NCBI RefSeq assembly: GCF_000385925.1
Contig: NC_021175.1
Location: 1,061,501-1,125,500, forward strand
Origin: Streptococcus cristatus AS 1.3089
Lineage (GTDB): Bacteria > Bacillota > Bacilli > Lactobacillales > Streptococcaceae
Direction of reading: 5' to 3'
DNA length: 64,000 nucleotides
The position numbers and the translations under genes are program-made. A model generated the notes under the pieces. That model was not told where the DNA came from. It saw nothing but the letters and a program-made list of their open reading frames with translations, and did no database searches. Of this stretch, positions 43,695-51,498 are shown piece after piece (the first letter of the stretch is position 1; each line of letters opens with the position of its first letter).

Positions 43695-44594
43695 ATGGCA
43701 AGAGGACGAGGTGTCGCCAGCCCCCAAGATAAGGAGGCAATGCGACTCATTTCTAAAAAGATCAAAACTTTATTGAAGGAAAAGCAAATCAAACAAATTG
43801 AACTTTCCCGAGGAACAGGAATTCCAGCCAGCACTCTTACTGGCTATATCAAAGGAAATTCCCTGCCTGTCCTAGAAAATATGCAAAAAATTGCAGACTT
43901 CTTTGATATGGATGTTCAAGAGCTGGATCCTCGCTATTTATCAGTTCATAGCCCTACATCATTTTCGCTAGAGTTCGCAGATGTTTTCCAAGCCCTAGAC
44001 CAGACCCACAGACAAGCTGTAACAGACTTTGCTAAAAAAGAGCTGGAAAATCAAACGACTGAGGAAAGATTAAAAGACGACTATTTTCCTTACAAGGTCT
44101 ATGAGAGCTATCAGACTTTCTTGAACAAGCCCGAACAAGCTGACATCGTCTGGTTAGACAAAGAGCTTGACTATGATATTGCCCTCTGGATTCGGACAGA
44201 TTCGCTGGAACCCAAGTATCCACAGGGATCTGTAGCACTTGTCAAGAATACACATTTTGAATTTGCAGGCGCTATCTATGCCATTGATTACGACGGGCAA
44301 ACCATTTTGAAAAGAGTTTTCAATGACCCAACTGGCATCCGCCTCATCTCTCTCAATAAAAAATACAGCGATAAATTTATCCCGCATCAAGAGGAACCCA
44401 AGGTCATCGGCCGTGTCATGGCCGCCTTCATGCCCTTAGATTTATCAGACCAAGCACAAAAGAGGCTGGGACAAAAGTACCTAGCCTCTCAATTGTCTTT
44501 GGATTGTCGAGCAAGACGCAGTGGTTGTGTGGGCTCTACTAGGCTGATTTCATCAGCTTTTACAGCCCTACTCAACTGTGCGGAGGTGGGATGA
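43695..44594 (+). CDS. HdiR/LexA-like repressor with a repeat-derived C-terminal tail
   Basis: It has an N-terminal HTH of XRE type (KQIELSRGTGIPASTLTGYI) and a C-terminal S24 peptidase domain: nucleophile Ser in RTDSLEPKYPQGS and Lys in TILKRVFND. Such repressors cleave themselves in response to DNA damage. The native fold ends near VIGRVMAAFMPLDLSDQ. The last 44 residues (from KRLGQKYLAS to NCAEVG) are encoded by repeat copy C, which has replaced the normal stop. The ATG at 43695 follows AAGGAGTG. Confidence 0.88.
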   Translation: MARGRGVASPQDKEAMRLISKKIKTLLKEKQIKQIELSRGTGIPASTLTGYIKGNSLPVLENMQKIADFFDMDVQELDPRYLSVHSPTSFSLEFADVFQALDQTHRQAVTDFAKKELENQTTEERLKDDYFPYKVYESYQTFLNKPEQADIVWLDKELDYDIALWIRTDSLEPKYPQGSVALVKNTHFEFAGAIYAIDYDGQTILKRVFNDPTGIRLISLNKKYSDKFIPHQEEPKVIGRVMAAFMPLDLSDQAQKRLGQKYLASQLSLDCRARRSGCVGSTRLISSAFTALLNCAEVG

Positions 44595-44636
44595 CGAAAT
44601 CGAATTCTAACGAATTACCGATTTCTGTCCCACTAT
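44461..44636 (+). repeat. Three-hairpin intergenic repeat, copy C
   Basis: Same orientation as copy A. Its first 134 bases are read as the end of the HdiR-like gene. It lies between that gene and the convergent gpmA and ends 10 bases from the gpmA stop, so its hairpins probably form the terminator for both. Confidence 0.8.
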
Positions 44637-44646
44637 CTATCATCAA

Positions 44647-45339
44647 TTATTTTCCAAGGTAGTATTCAGAAACCACGTTCAATTTTTCGTCGAATTCGAA
44701 TACCAATGGTGGGAAGTTAGGGATTTCCACATCCATGATTTCGTCATCTGACAATTGTTTGATGTGTTTTACAAGGGCACGGATTGAGTTACCGTGAGCT
44801 CCTACAAATACGTTTTTACCATCTTTAAGAGCTGGAGCGATTTTATCTTCCCAGAATGGAAGGGCACGTTCCAAAGTTACTTTCAAGTTTTCAGCATCTG
44901 GAATGACTGAGTCGTCAAGTGAAGCGTAACGACGGTCAGTGTGAGCTGAGTGCTCATCGTCACGATCCATGTTTGGAGGCAATACATCGTATGAACGACG
45001 CCAGATGTGAACTTGCTCATCACCAAATTGCTCAGCTGCTTCAGCCTTGTTTTTACCAGTCAAACCACCGTAGTGACGCTCGTTCAAGCGCCATGATTTT
45101 TCAACTGGAACCCATAGTTGGTCAGCTGCTTCAAGCGCCAAGTTTGTTGTTTTAATCGCACGTTTCAAAACTGAAGTGTAAGCTTGGTCAAATTCGATAC
45201 CTGCTTCTTTGATCAATTTACCAGCGTCGATTGCTTGTTGTGTACCTTTTTCAGAAAGATCTACGTCAGCCCAACCAGTGAAGAGGTTAGCTTTGTTCCA
45301 TTCAGACTCACCATGGCGAGCAAAAACCAATTTTACCAT
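44647..45339 (-). CDS. gpmA: 2,3-bisphosphoglycerate-dependent phosphoglycerate mutase
   Basis: The 230-residue glycolytic enzyme interconverts 3- and 2-phosphoglycerate. Catalytic motif [10 protein letters not shown] (His near 9) is followed by the [14 protein letters not shown] acid/base segment and [14 protein letters not shown]. The codon choice is strongly biased as in highly expressed genes. AAAAGGAGAATCC precedes the ATG. Confidence 0.97.
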   Translation of the reverse strand: MVKLVFARHGESEWNKANLFTGWADVDLSEKGTQQAIDAGKLIKEAGIEFDQAYTSVLKRAIKTTNLALEAADQLWVPVEKSWRLNERHYGGLTGKNKAEAAEQFGDEQVHIWRRSYDVLPPNMDRDDEHSAHTDRRYASLDDSVIPDAENLKVTLERALPFWEDKIAPALKDGKNVFVGAHGNSIRALVKHIKQLSDDEIMDVEIPNFPPLVFEFDEKLNVVSEYYLGK

Positions 45340-45363
45340 TAGATGGATTCTCCTTTTATTTTC

Positions 45364-45377
45364 CGGGGTCTACCCCG
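45364..45377 (-). promoter_or_regulatory. Small hairpin in the gpmA leader
   Basis: CGGGG-TAGA-CCCCG (minus strand) forms a 5-bp GC stem with a four-base loop, 13 bases before the AAAAGGAG ribosome site. It may stabilise the mRNA end of this highly expressed gene. Confidence 0.4.
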
Positions 45378-45490
45378 TTTATCTATTCTATTTTACAAAA
45401 TTTTCTCTCAAAAATCTAGTCTCAGCGGGATATTTGTGAAATTTTCCACTTGCTAAACCTCTTGAGAAAATTAATTCTCACTCAAGACTT

Positions 45491-45943
45491 CTAGCTAGCC
45501 ACTTGTTCTTGCTGGGCACACTCTGGACAAATGCCATAAACGACCATCTGACTCTTAGTAATTTGATAACCAGTCTGCTCTGCTGCTTCCTGCTGAACAT
45601 CTGGTAAATCCAAGTCCATATCTGCAATTCGACCACATTTTTCACAAATGACATTGAGGTGCTGATGCCCCATAAAATCATAATAAGTCGTCGTGTCATT
45701 TCGGACTTTGAGCTCAGAGACAAAGCCTTCATCAATCAATACTTTTAAGTTATTATAAACAGTCGCCAAGCTCATATTAGGAAATTCAGGCAAGAGGGCT
45801 TGGTAAATCATCTCTGCACTAGGGTGGTCATGACTGCTGATAATAAAAGCAATCACAGCCTTTCTCGTCTCCGTGATTCGAACACCTTTCAGCCTCAGAT
45901 GTTTAATCACTTCTTGGTAATCTTTTTTATGCTCCTCATTCAT
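45491..45943 (-). CDS. perR: Fur-family peroxide-type regulator (PerR-like)
   Basis: The 150-residue protein has a winged-helix N-terminal half (GVRITETRKAVIAFIISSHD) and metal-site motifs HQHLNVICEKCGRI and GICPECAQQ. The two CxxC pairs form the structural zinc site of PerR and Fur proteins. The streptococcal member of this size is normally PerR, sensing peroxide and metal; Fur or Zur cannot be fully excluded. A PerR-box-like palindrome lies about 70 bases upstream. Confidence 0.85.
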   Translation of the reverse strand: MNEEHKKDYQEVIKHLRLKGVRITETRKAVIAFIISSHDHPSAEMIYQALLPEFPNMSLATVYNNLKVLIDEGFVSELKVRNDTTTYYDFMGHQHLNVICEKCGRIADMDLDLPDVQQEAAEQTGYQITKSQMVVYGICPECAQQEQVAS

Positions 45944-46014
45944 CTTCTCTATACTCCATCTACATTCATTTCTAGCTTATTTCCATTATATCATGACAAA
46001 GAGGGATTTTCTAT

Positions 46015-46029
46015 TAAGAATGATTGTAA
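46015..46029. promoter_or_regulatory. Per-box-like operator upstream of perR
   Basis: TAAGAATGATTGTAA matches 11 of 14 fixed positions of the Per-box TTATAATNATTATAA. Its place between perR and the MFS gene suggests autoregulation. Confidence 0.5.
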
Positions 46030-46124
46030 ATAAGAAAAATTATTAACCCACCTAATAGACCTATTAATTTTAATTAAGTAGATTTTTGCCTCAAAGCACG
46101 ATATGATAGAGATGTTAACAAACA

Positions 46125-46138
46125 TGTAAGCGCTTAAA
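46125..46138. promoter_or_regulatory. cre site (CcpA) upstream of the MFS transporter
   Basis: TGTAAGCGCTTAAA matches the cre consensus TGWAANCGNTNWCA at all but one position. It lies 20 bases after a TATGAT -10-like box and 150 bases before the transporter ATG, so carbon-catabolite repression is expected. Confidence 0.6.
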
Positions 46139-46288
46139 TTATTTGACATGTCAGCTTTATAGTAACAAATTCTGTAGCCAATCTTCTGCTATTTTACCTG
46201 CCCTGCAGGAAACATGCAGGACAACTATTTGGGTACAGCTGGTTTTCTATCACTTTTTAGAAAAAATTATATAAATGAGGATATCATT

Positions 46289-47482
46289 ATGAAAAAAACA
46301 CCAAATCGCTGGTTAATTTTAGCAGCAGCTATCTTAACCAACCTTTCTTTAGGTGCTGGATACGCCTGGTCTGTTTTTCAAAAAGCGCTGCTGGAAGCCA
46401 ATGCTAGCCAAGGATGGGTACAAGCTCAGACCTCTCTAGCCTTCAGTATCTCTTTTGCAATGGTCCCAATCGGCATGATTATTTTCGGACCTAAAGTCGA
46501 TTCATTAGGCCCTAAGAAATTTGTCTTTCTAGGAGGAATTCTCTTTGGTGCGGGTATGTTTGCTACAGGATTTGCAACTTCTCTTCCTGTACTCTACTTG
46601 ACATACGGGGTTATCCTTGGTCTCGGTATCGGATCAGCCTATGGCGCTTCAACTTCTGTCGCTACCAAATGGTTCCCTGATAAAAAAGGTCTCGCGGGTG
46701 GTTTAACCGCAGCGGGCTTTGGACTTGGACCACTAATCATCGGACCACTTGCCAAAACTCTCATCGCTTCAATGGGCGTCTATTCTACATTTAAAGTTCT
46801 GGGTATTGCCCTGCTTGTCGTTATCTGCTGCTCTTCACTTGTCATGGAAAAAGCTCCTGCAGCTGCTCCTGCAGCAGGAAGTTCTGCACCGACAGGAAAA
46901 ACCCACAAAGAAATGCTACGCGAAGGCAACTTCTGGTTGCTGTGGCTCATTTACATTTTAGGTGCTACTGGTGGTATGATGATTATCGGTTCAGCAGCGT
47001 CTATCTCCGACCAATATAAACTAGTTGGAGAGGCAACTCTATTCGTTATGCTGGTTTCTATTGCCAATACTTTTGGACGGATCTTCTGGGGAGCTGTATC
47101 GGACAAAATCGGCCGCTATCCGACCGTAATCGCCATGTTTGGCGCTGTCGCTGGTGGCTTGGCGCTGACCGCTCTCTTTAAAGGGGAAGGAAGCATTCTT
47201 GCAATCTTAGGCGTCATGCTTGTCGCCCTGTCTTTCGGTGGCTTCCTTGGATCTTTCCCAGGTATTACAGCTGAAAATTGGGGCGTGGCTAATGTCGGCA
47301 CAAACTACGGCTGGATGTTCACAGCCTATGGTGTTGCAGCTATTGCCGGACCACAGTTGGGTGCTCGACTTGCCCAAGCAAACAACGGAGACTATTCAAT
47401 GGCCTTCTACATCGTTATTGGTATGGCACTCCTTGGTATCGTCCTACAATTGTTCTATATTTCTAAATCAAAGAAAGCTTAA
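46289..47482 (+). CDS. OFA-family MFS transporter (oxalate/formate antiporter-like)
   Basis: The 397-residue protein has twelve membrane helices. The start NRWLILAAAILTNLSLGAGY, the GASTSVATKWFPDKKGLAGG loop and FGRIFWGAVSDKIGRYP are diagnostic for the OFA group of the major facilitator superfamily. Members carry small carboxylates such as oxalate, formate or lactate; the substrate here is unknown. ATG at 46289 follows GAGGATATC. An Ala/Pro-rich cytoplasmic loop sits between helices 6 and 7. A cre site lies upstream. Confidence 0.9.
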   Translation: MKKTPNRWLILAAAILTNLSLGAGYAWSVFQKALLEANASQGWVQAQTSLAFSISFAMVPIGMIIFGPKVDSLGPKKFVFLGGILFGAGMFATGFATSLPVLYLTYGVILGLGIGSAYGASTSVATKWFPDKKGLAGGLTAAGFGLGPLIIGPLAKTLIASMGVYSTFKVLGIALLVVICCSSLVMEKAPAAAPAAGSSAPTGKTHKEMLREGNFWLLWLIYILGATGGMMIIGSAASISDQYKLVGEATLFVMLVSIANTFGRIFWGAVSDKIGRYPTVIAMFGAVAGGLALTALFKGEGSILAILGVMLVALSFGGFLGSFPGITAENWGVANVGTNYGWMFTAYGVAAIAGPQLGARLAQANNGDYSMAFYIVIGMALLGIVLQLFYISKSKKA

Positions 47483-47493
47483 ATCTAATACTA

Positions 47494-47520
47494 ACTCTGG
47501 GCTAACCCAGAGTTTTTCTT
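47494..47520 (+). terminator. Terminator after the MFS gene
   Basis: ACTCTGGG and CCCAGAGT form an 8-bp stem with loop CTAA-type, followed by TTTTTCTT. Confidence 0.85.
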
Positions 47521-47578
47521 TTGACAAAGAAACTCTTAGCCAGCAGAAAGTGAAAAGAGCTTTCCTGACTAACATAAA

Positions 47579-47757
47579 GAGAATGGGACAGAAATCGGTA
47601 ATTCGTTAGAATTCGATTTCGTCGTCCCACCTCCGCACAGTTGAGTAGGGCTGTAAAAGCTGATGAAATCAGCGTAATAGAGCCCACTCAACCACTGCGT
47701 CTTGCTCGACAATCGAAAGACAATTAAGAGGCTAGGACTTTTGTCCCAGCCTCTTCT
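47579..47757 (-). repeat. Three-hairpin intergenic repeat, copy D
   Basis: Reverse orientation, between the convergent MFS and amidohydrolase genes. It ends 3 bases before the amidohydrolase stop codon, as copy C does near gpmA, and probably supplies its terminator. Confidence 0.8.
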
Positions 47758-47759
47758 TT

Positions 47760-49031
47760 TTAACGGAACGATTCTAGATCAACGGTCAGCACTTGGCCGT
47801 CTCGGACAACCTGTCGTCCTGCAATATAGACATCCTGAACATCGCTACCTTTGACTGCGTACACTAGGTGGGAAAGCATATTTTCCAAAGGATAAAGATG
47901 AAGTCGTCCCTTAGGCTGAATGGCAATGAAATCGGCTTGCTTACCCGTTTCCAGACTGCCGATTTTGTTCTCCAAGCCCAGCGCCTTAGCTCCTTCGATG
48001 GTCAAAGCCTTCAAGGCCTGCTCAATTGTAAACTGGGTCGCATCTCCCGCCCGCATCTTCTGGAGGAGGGCAGCTGTCCGCCCTTCCTCAAACATGTCCA
48101 GATTATTATTGGAAGCGACAGAGTCTGTAGCTAAGCCAACGGTCACCCCAGCGGCTAGTACGTCGGTCACCGGAGCTACTCCAGAAGCCAGCTTGAGATT
48201 GCTGATAGGATTGTGGGCGATGCTGACTGGAGAAGCCGCTAAATCCGCAATCTCTGACGGATTCAGTTCAACTCCGTGAGCAAAAACGGCTGGTTGCTCC
48301 AAGTAGCCTAGCTCTTTCAAGAAAGCCAAAGGCCGTTTACCATAGCGCTGCAGGATGATTTTATTTTCTTCCTGTGTCTCCGCTACATGGATATGAAGCT
48401 TCAAATCCAGCTCACGAGCTAGCCCAAGACTGCCCTTGAGCAACTCTTCGTTACAGGCATAGGGTGAATGTGGCGCCACCATGACCTGAAAATCTTCATC
48501 ATCATAGGAGCGGATTTTCTCAATAATGACCCGAGTACGTGCCAGAGTCTCTTCTGCTGTTTCCGCCTCTGAGCTAAAGAGTGTTGGTGAGAAATAGCAG
48601 CGCATACCAGACTGCCGCACAGTCTGATAAATCCGGTCAATATCCACTCCCTTAGGATTATACATATCATTAAAAGTCGTTGTTCCTGACTGCAGCATTT
48701 CAGCCAGAGCCAGCTGAACAGCCTGGGTCGTTAGATCCGCTGTGAATTGACTTTCTGCTGGCCAGATATAGTCCTCCAGCCATTCATGCAGATTGCTATC
48801 GTCACGAATCCCACGCAACAAGGTCATGGCTGAGTGCGTATGGCAGTTGACCAGACCTGGCATGAGCCATGCTCCTTCATAATCCACCAGCTCGCTACAC
48901 TGTTCTAGCCAAGCCTCGTCATAGGGACCACAATAGGCAATACGTTCATCCTCCACAACCAGCAACCCGTCCCGGTAAACATGAAATGCGCTGTCACAGG
49001 TCACCAGATTGACATTTGTATAAGCTTGCAT
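47760..49031 (-). CDS. Amidohydrolase, MtaD/TrzA type (methylthioadenosine/SAH deaminase-like)
   Basis: The 423-residue metal-dependent deaminase has the zinc motif VNCHTHSAMTLLRG and further ligands in HIHVAETQEE, FAHGVEL and LATDSVASNNNLDMFEEG. The HxE and TDS segments place it with the TRZ/ATZ deaminases, where MTA/S-adenosylhomocysteine deaminase is the usual function. The exact purine substrate is not certain. Single gene; no operon partner. Confidence 0.88.
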   Translation of the reverse strand: MQAYTNVNLVTCDSAFHVYRDGLLVVEDERIAYCGPYDEAWLEQCSELVDYEGAWLMPGLVNCHTHSAMTLLRGIRDDSNLHEWLEDYIWPAESQFTADLTTQAVQLALAEMLQSGTTTFNDMYNPKGVDIDRIYQTVRQSGMRCYFSPTLFSSEAETAEETLARTRVIIEKIRSYDDEDFQVMVAPHSPYACNEELLKGSLGLARELDLKLHIHVAETQEENKIILQRYGKRPLAFLKELGYLEQPAVFAHGVELNPSEIADLAASPVSIAHNPISNLKLASGVAPVTDVLAAGVTVGLATDSVASNNNLDMFEEGRTAALLQKMRAGDATQFTIEQALKALTIEGAKALGLENKIGSLETGKQADFIAIQPKGRLHLYPLENMLSHLVYAVKGSDVQDVYIAGRQVVRDGQVLTVDLESFR

Positions 49032-49101
49032 CCTTGCTCCTTCTCATTTCGTTTTAGCTATTATAGCAAGCCTAGTAAACTAGCGCAAGAATTTTCTAAG
49101 A

Positions 49102-49803
49102 TTATTTAAAATAAAGATAATCAGGATTGGGAGTCATATAATACAACTCTCCTTTAGAGAAAATCAGATTAATCTTATGTTGCTTATAGCTATATAAAAT
49201 ATAATCACTCTCCAACTGATAGTCTTGGCTCAAGCTAGCTGCCTGTGCAATATCCACTGCTGTTACATAGAAAGCCTTTGCCTGTTCTTCCGTCACATGC
49301 TGACCTTGATAGAGTTCTTTTATATTTTCTAACTCCTGAGCTTTAAAAGTGTCTTTAAGGTAGTTCGGATCCTTTATGACGGCCTCCGGCTCGCCAAGAA
49401 CCTTTTTGACTTGCTCCTCTGTATAGCCTTTGAAATCAGGCGTTTGAGCGCTAAATCCTCCCTCAAAAGAACGATAATAAACCTTGGCATTGCCTGTTGC
49501 ATAAATCTTGTCTTTATTGGCAGACTGCGCATCTTGAGGCAAGCCATCTGTCACTTCATCTGGCGAACTTGTCGCCTTGCTCTCAGAAGCTGGAGCACTA
49601 GATGATGAGGTCTGACTGCTCTTTCCTCTTTCTTGCTGATTAGAGCCTGTATCCTTGCCTGCTTCCGCTTTCTTTGGTATTTTTCCTTTTTGCACAGAAG
49701 AGGCTTCAGACCTTGGCACCCTTTTCCTTGGATAATAGCAAGATGTCAAAGCCATAACAGCTGCAAGCGTGGTTAAAAAGGTTATTACTTTTTTAAAATT
49801 CAT
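49102..49803 (-). CDS. Lipoprotein of unknown function (DUF4947-like)
   Basis: The signal peptide KKVITFLTTLAAVMALTSC ends in the lipobox LTSC, so Cys is lipidated at about residue 22. A Ser/Lys-rich linker runs to about residue 90, then a globular domain of 140 residues with GYTEEQVKKVLGEPEAVIKD and DYILYSYKQHKINLIFSKG. The fold motif G-x-P within a beta-alpha unit recalls the SmpA/DUF4947 kind of lipoprotein; family name is tentative. ATG at 49803 follows GGGGGGAGC. Confidence 0.8.
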   Translation of the reverse strand: MNFKKVITFLTTLAAVMALTSCYYPRKRVPRSEASSVQKGKIPKKAEAGKDTGSNQQERGKSSQTSSSSAPASESKATSSPDEVTDGLPQDAQSANKDKIYATGNAKVYYRSFEGGFSAQTPDFKGYTEEQVKKVLGEPEAVIKDPNYLKDTFKAQELENIKELYQGQHVTEEQAKAFYVTAVDIAQAASLSQDYQLESDYILYSYKQHKINLIFSKGELYYMTPNPDYLYFK

Positions 49804-50039
49804 AGCTCCCCCCATTTCTTAGCTACATTATATCATATTTTAAGTTGAGCAGGAGGATCATCCCGATTTTTGCTGCCTTGCTTAACAAACAAGTGTTGTG
49901 TCTTCTAGACAGCTAAGAGAAATAGTTGATATACGAGTTAGAAAGCTTGATACAGTTTACATAAAAGATAGAAGCTAACGTCGTTAAACTTTTAAACAAA
50001 TTATCTTCTTAGCTTTGCCCCTTTCTTGCCCTCGAACAT

Positions 50040-50085
50040 AAAAAGCCTACTGTACAAGCTAGAACGCTTGATACAATAGGCTTTT
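50040..50085 (-). terminator. Strong terminator after the HU gene
   Basis: Minus-strand AAAAGCCTATTGTA and TACAGTAGGCTTTT pair, with an inner CAAGC/GCTTG stem, ending in a T run. The stem is over 15 bp long. Confidence 0.85.
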
Positions 50086-50095
50086 AATTTTTGTC

Positions 50096-50371
50096 TTATT
50101 TAACAGCGTCTTTAAGAGCTTTACCTGCTTTGAAAGCTGGAACTTTAGAAGCTGCGATTGTGATTTCTTTACCAGTTTGTGGGTTGCGACCTTTACGTGC
50201 TGCACGCTCACGAACTTCAAAGTTACCAAAACCAATCAATTGAACTTTTTCACCTTTTGAAAGGTATTCTGTAACTGCTGCAAATACAGCGTCAACTGCT
50301 GCTGCTGAATCTTTTTTAGTCAATTCTGTAGCTTCTGCTACTTTTGCGATCAAATCTTGTTTGTTAGCCAT
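50096..50371 (-). CDS. hup: DNA-binding protein HU
   Basis: The 91-residue nucleoid protein has the HU signature [20 protein letters not shown], the DNA-contact arm, and the end [15 protein letters not shown]. It bends and packs DNA as a homodimer and is essential in streptococci. Codon use is strongly biased. A consensus promoter lies upstream and a long terminator downstream, so it forms its own transcript. Confidence 0.98.
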   Translation of the reverse strand: MANKQDLIAKVAEATELTKKDSAAAVDAVFAAVTEYLSKGEKVQLIGFGNFEVRERAARKGRNPQTGKEITIAASKVPAFKAGKALKDAVK

Positions 50372-50419
50372 TTAACAAATCCTCCAATTTTTTCTGGGTT
50401 AATAACCCTAACAGATATT

Positions 50420-50448
50420 ATCATATCTAAAAAAAGCGTCTAGGTCAA
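50420..50448 (-). promoter_or_regulatory. Promoter of the HU gene
   Basis: The -35 TTGACC (50448-50443) and -10 TATGAT (50425-50420) are 17 bases apart, about 50 bases before the HU ATG, whose ribosome site is TTGGAGGA. Confidence 0.75.
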
Positions 50449-50480
50449 GTCTTAAGCAGATATTTTACAAATAATTTACT

Positions 50481-51314
50481 CTATTTGTAACGAACTAGAA
50501 CAGCCCAAGCATTTTCTCCAGTGTGAGTCTGAATAATGGAACCTGTTTCTAAGACAGGGATTGGTTTTTCAACAAATTCCTGCAACTCTGCCTTCATTTG
50601 ATTGGCAAATTCTGGTCCACCTGCGTAGGAAATGCCAATTTCTTCAATTTCCTTCTCTTTCAGAGACTCTTTTAAATCATCCAGCCATTTCTTAAAGGTT
50701 TTAGCGCCTCGGCCTTTGACAATAGGAGTCAAGGTATGATCTGTCATCTGCATGACGACACGAATATTTAAGAGCGAGCTAATCAGACCAGTCACACGAC
50801 CGATGCGGCCACCTTTGACCAAATTTTCTAAGGTTGATACACCGATGTATAGCTCTGTCTTGGCTTTGACTTCCTCAAGTTTTTCTAAAATCTCCTCCAA
50901 AGTCGCTCCAGCTTTTGCCATTTTGGCAGCCTCAACGACTTGGAATTTCATAGCTTGGTCCGTGAAAGAACTATCGACAACTGTTACATCTGCCTTGGCT
51001 AAGGTAGCACCCTGACGAGCTGCCTCTACGGTGCCAGATAAAGCATGAGACATGTGAATAGAGATAATTTGGACATCTTCTGCTGACAAATCTTCGAAAA
51101 CTTCTGCGAATACTCCAACCGGTGGCTGGCTAGTCTTAGGCAGATTTTTACTAGACTTCATCAACTGAAGGAATTCTCCCTCTTTCAAATTTGCATCCGA
51201 GTAGACCACACCGTCAATCATGACTGTCAAAGGAACTATTGTAATATTCAAATCTTTTGCTAGTTCAGGCTCAATCGTAATCGAAGAGTCTGTCACAATT
51301 TTAATTTTTGCCAT
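50481..51314 (-). CDS. DegV-family fatty-acid-binding protein (2)
   Basis: The 277-residue protein reads [20 protein letters not shown] at the start, [20 protein letters not shown] in domain one and [20 protein letters not shown] before domain two, the same layout as the gene at 42762. Sequence between the two differs enough to suggest different fatty-acid preference, as among FakB paralogues. It precedes the HU gene on the same strand but has a clear gap to it. Confidence 0.92.
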   Translation of the reverse strand: MAKIKIVTDSSITIEPELAKDLNITIVPLTVMIDGVVYSDANLKEGEFLQLMKSSKNLPKTSQPPVGVFAEVFEDLSAEDVQIISIHMSHALSGTVEAARQGATLAKADVTVVDSSFTDQAMKFQVVEAAKMAKAGATLEEILEKLEEVKAKTELYIGVSTLENLVKGGRIGRVTGLISSLLNIRVVMQMTDHTLTPIVKGRGAKTFKKWLDDLKESLKEKEIEEIGISYAGGPEFANQMKAELQEFVEKPIPVLETGSIIQTHTGENAWAVLVRYK

Positions 51315-51404
51315 ATTTTCCCTACTTTTATCCTATTATTGAGTCTATTATACCAAAAATCCTAAGTTTTTGTGAATCAATCTTAGCTTAATCCATAAAT
51401 CTCA

Positions 51405-51447
51405 GAAAAATAAGAGCCTTCTAAGTCAAACACTACTTAGAAGACTC
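51405..51447 (-). terminator. Terminator of the surface protein gene
   Basis: GAGTCTTCTAAGT and ACTTAGAAGGCTC (minus strand) form a 13-position stem with one mismatch, followed by TTATTTTT. Confidence 0.85.
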
Positions 51448-51498
51448 TTAATGATTTGGTTAAAGCACTAGCCAAATCTTACACAAAGAGATGCCCTT

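Noticed and set aside
49936..49975. Sequence AAGCTTGATACAGT resembling part of the HU terminator
   Set aside because: It only echoes one half of the terminator and has no pairing partner nearby, so no function can be claimed.
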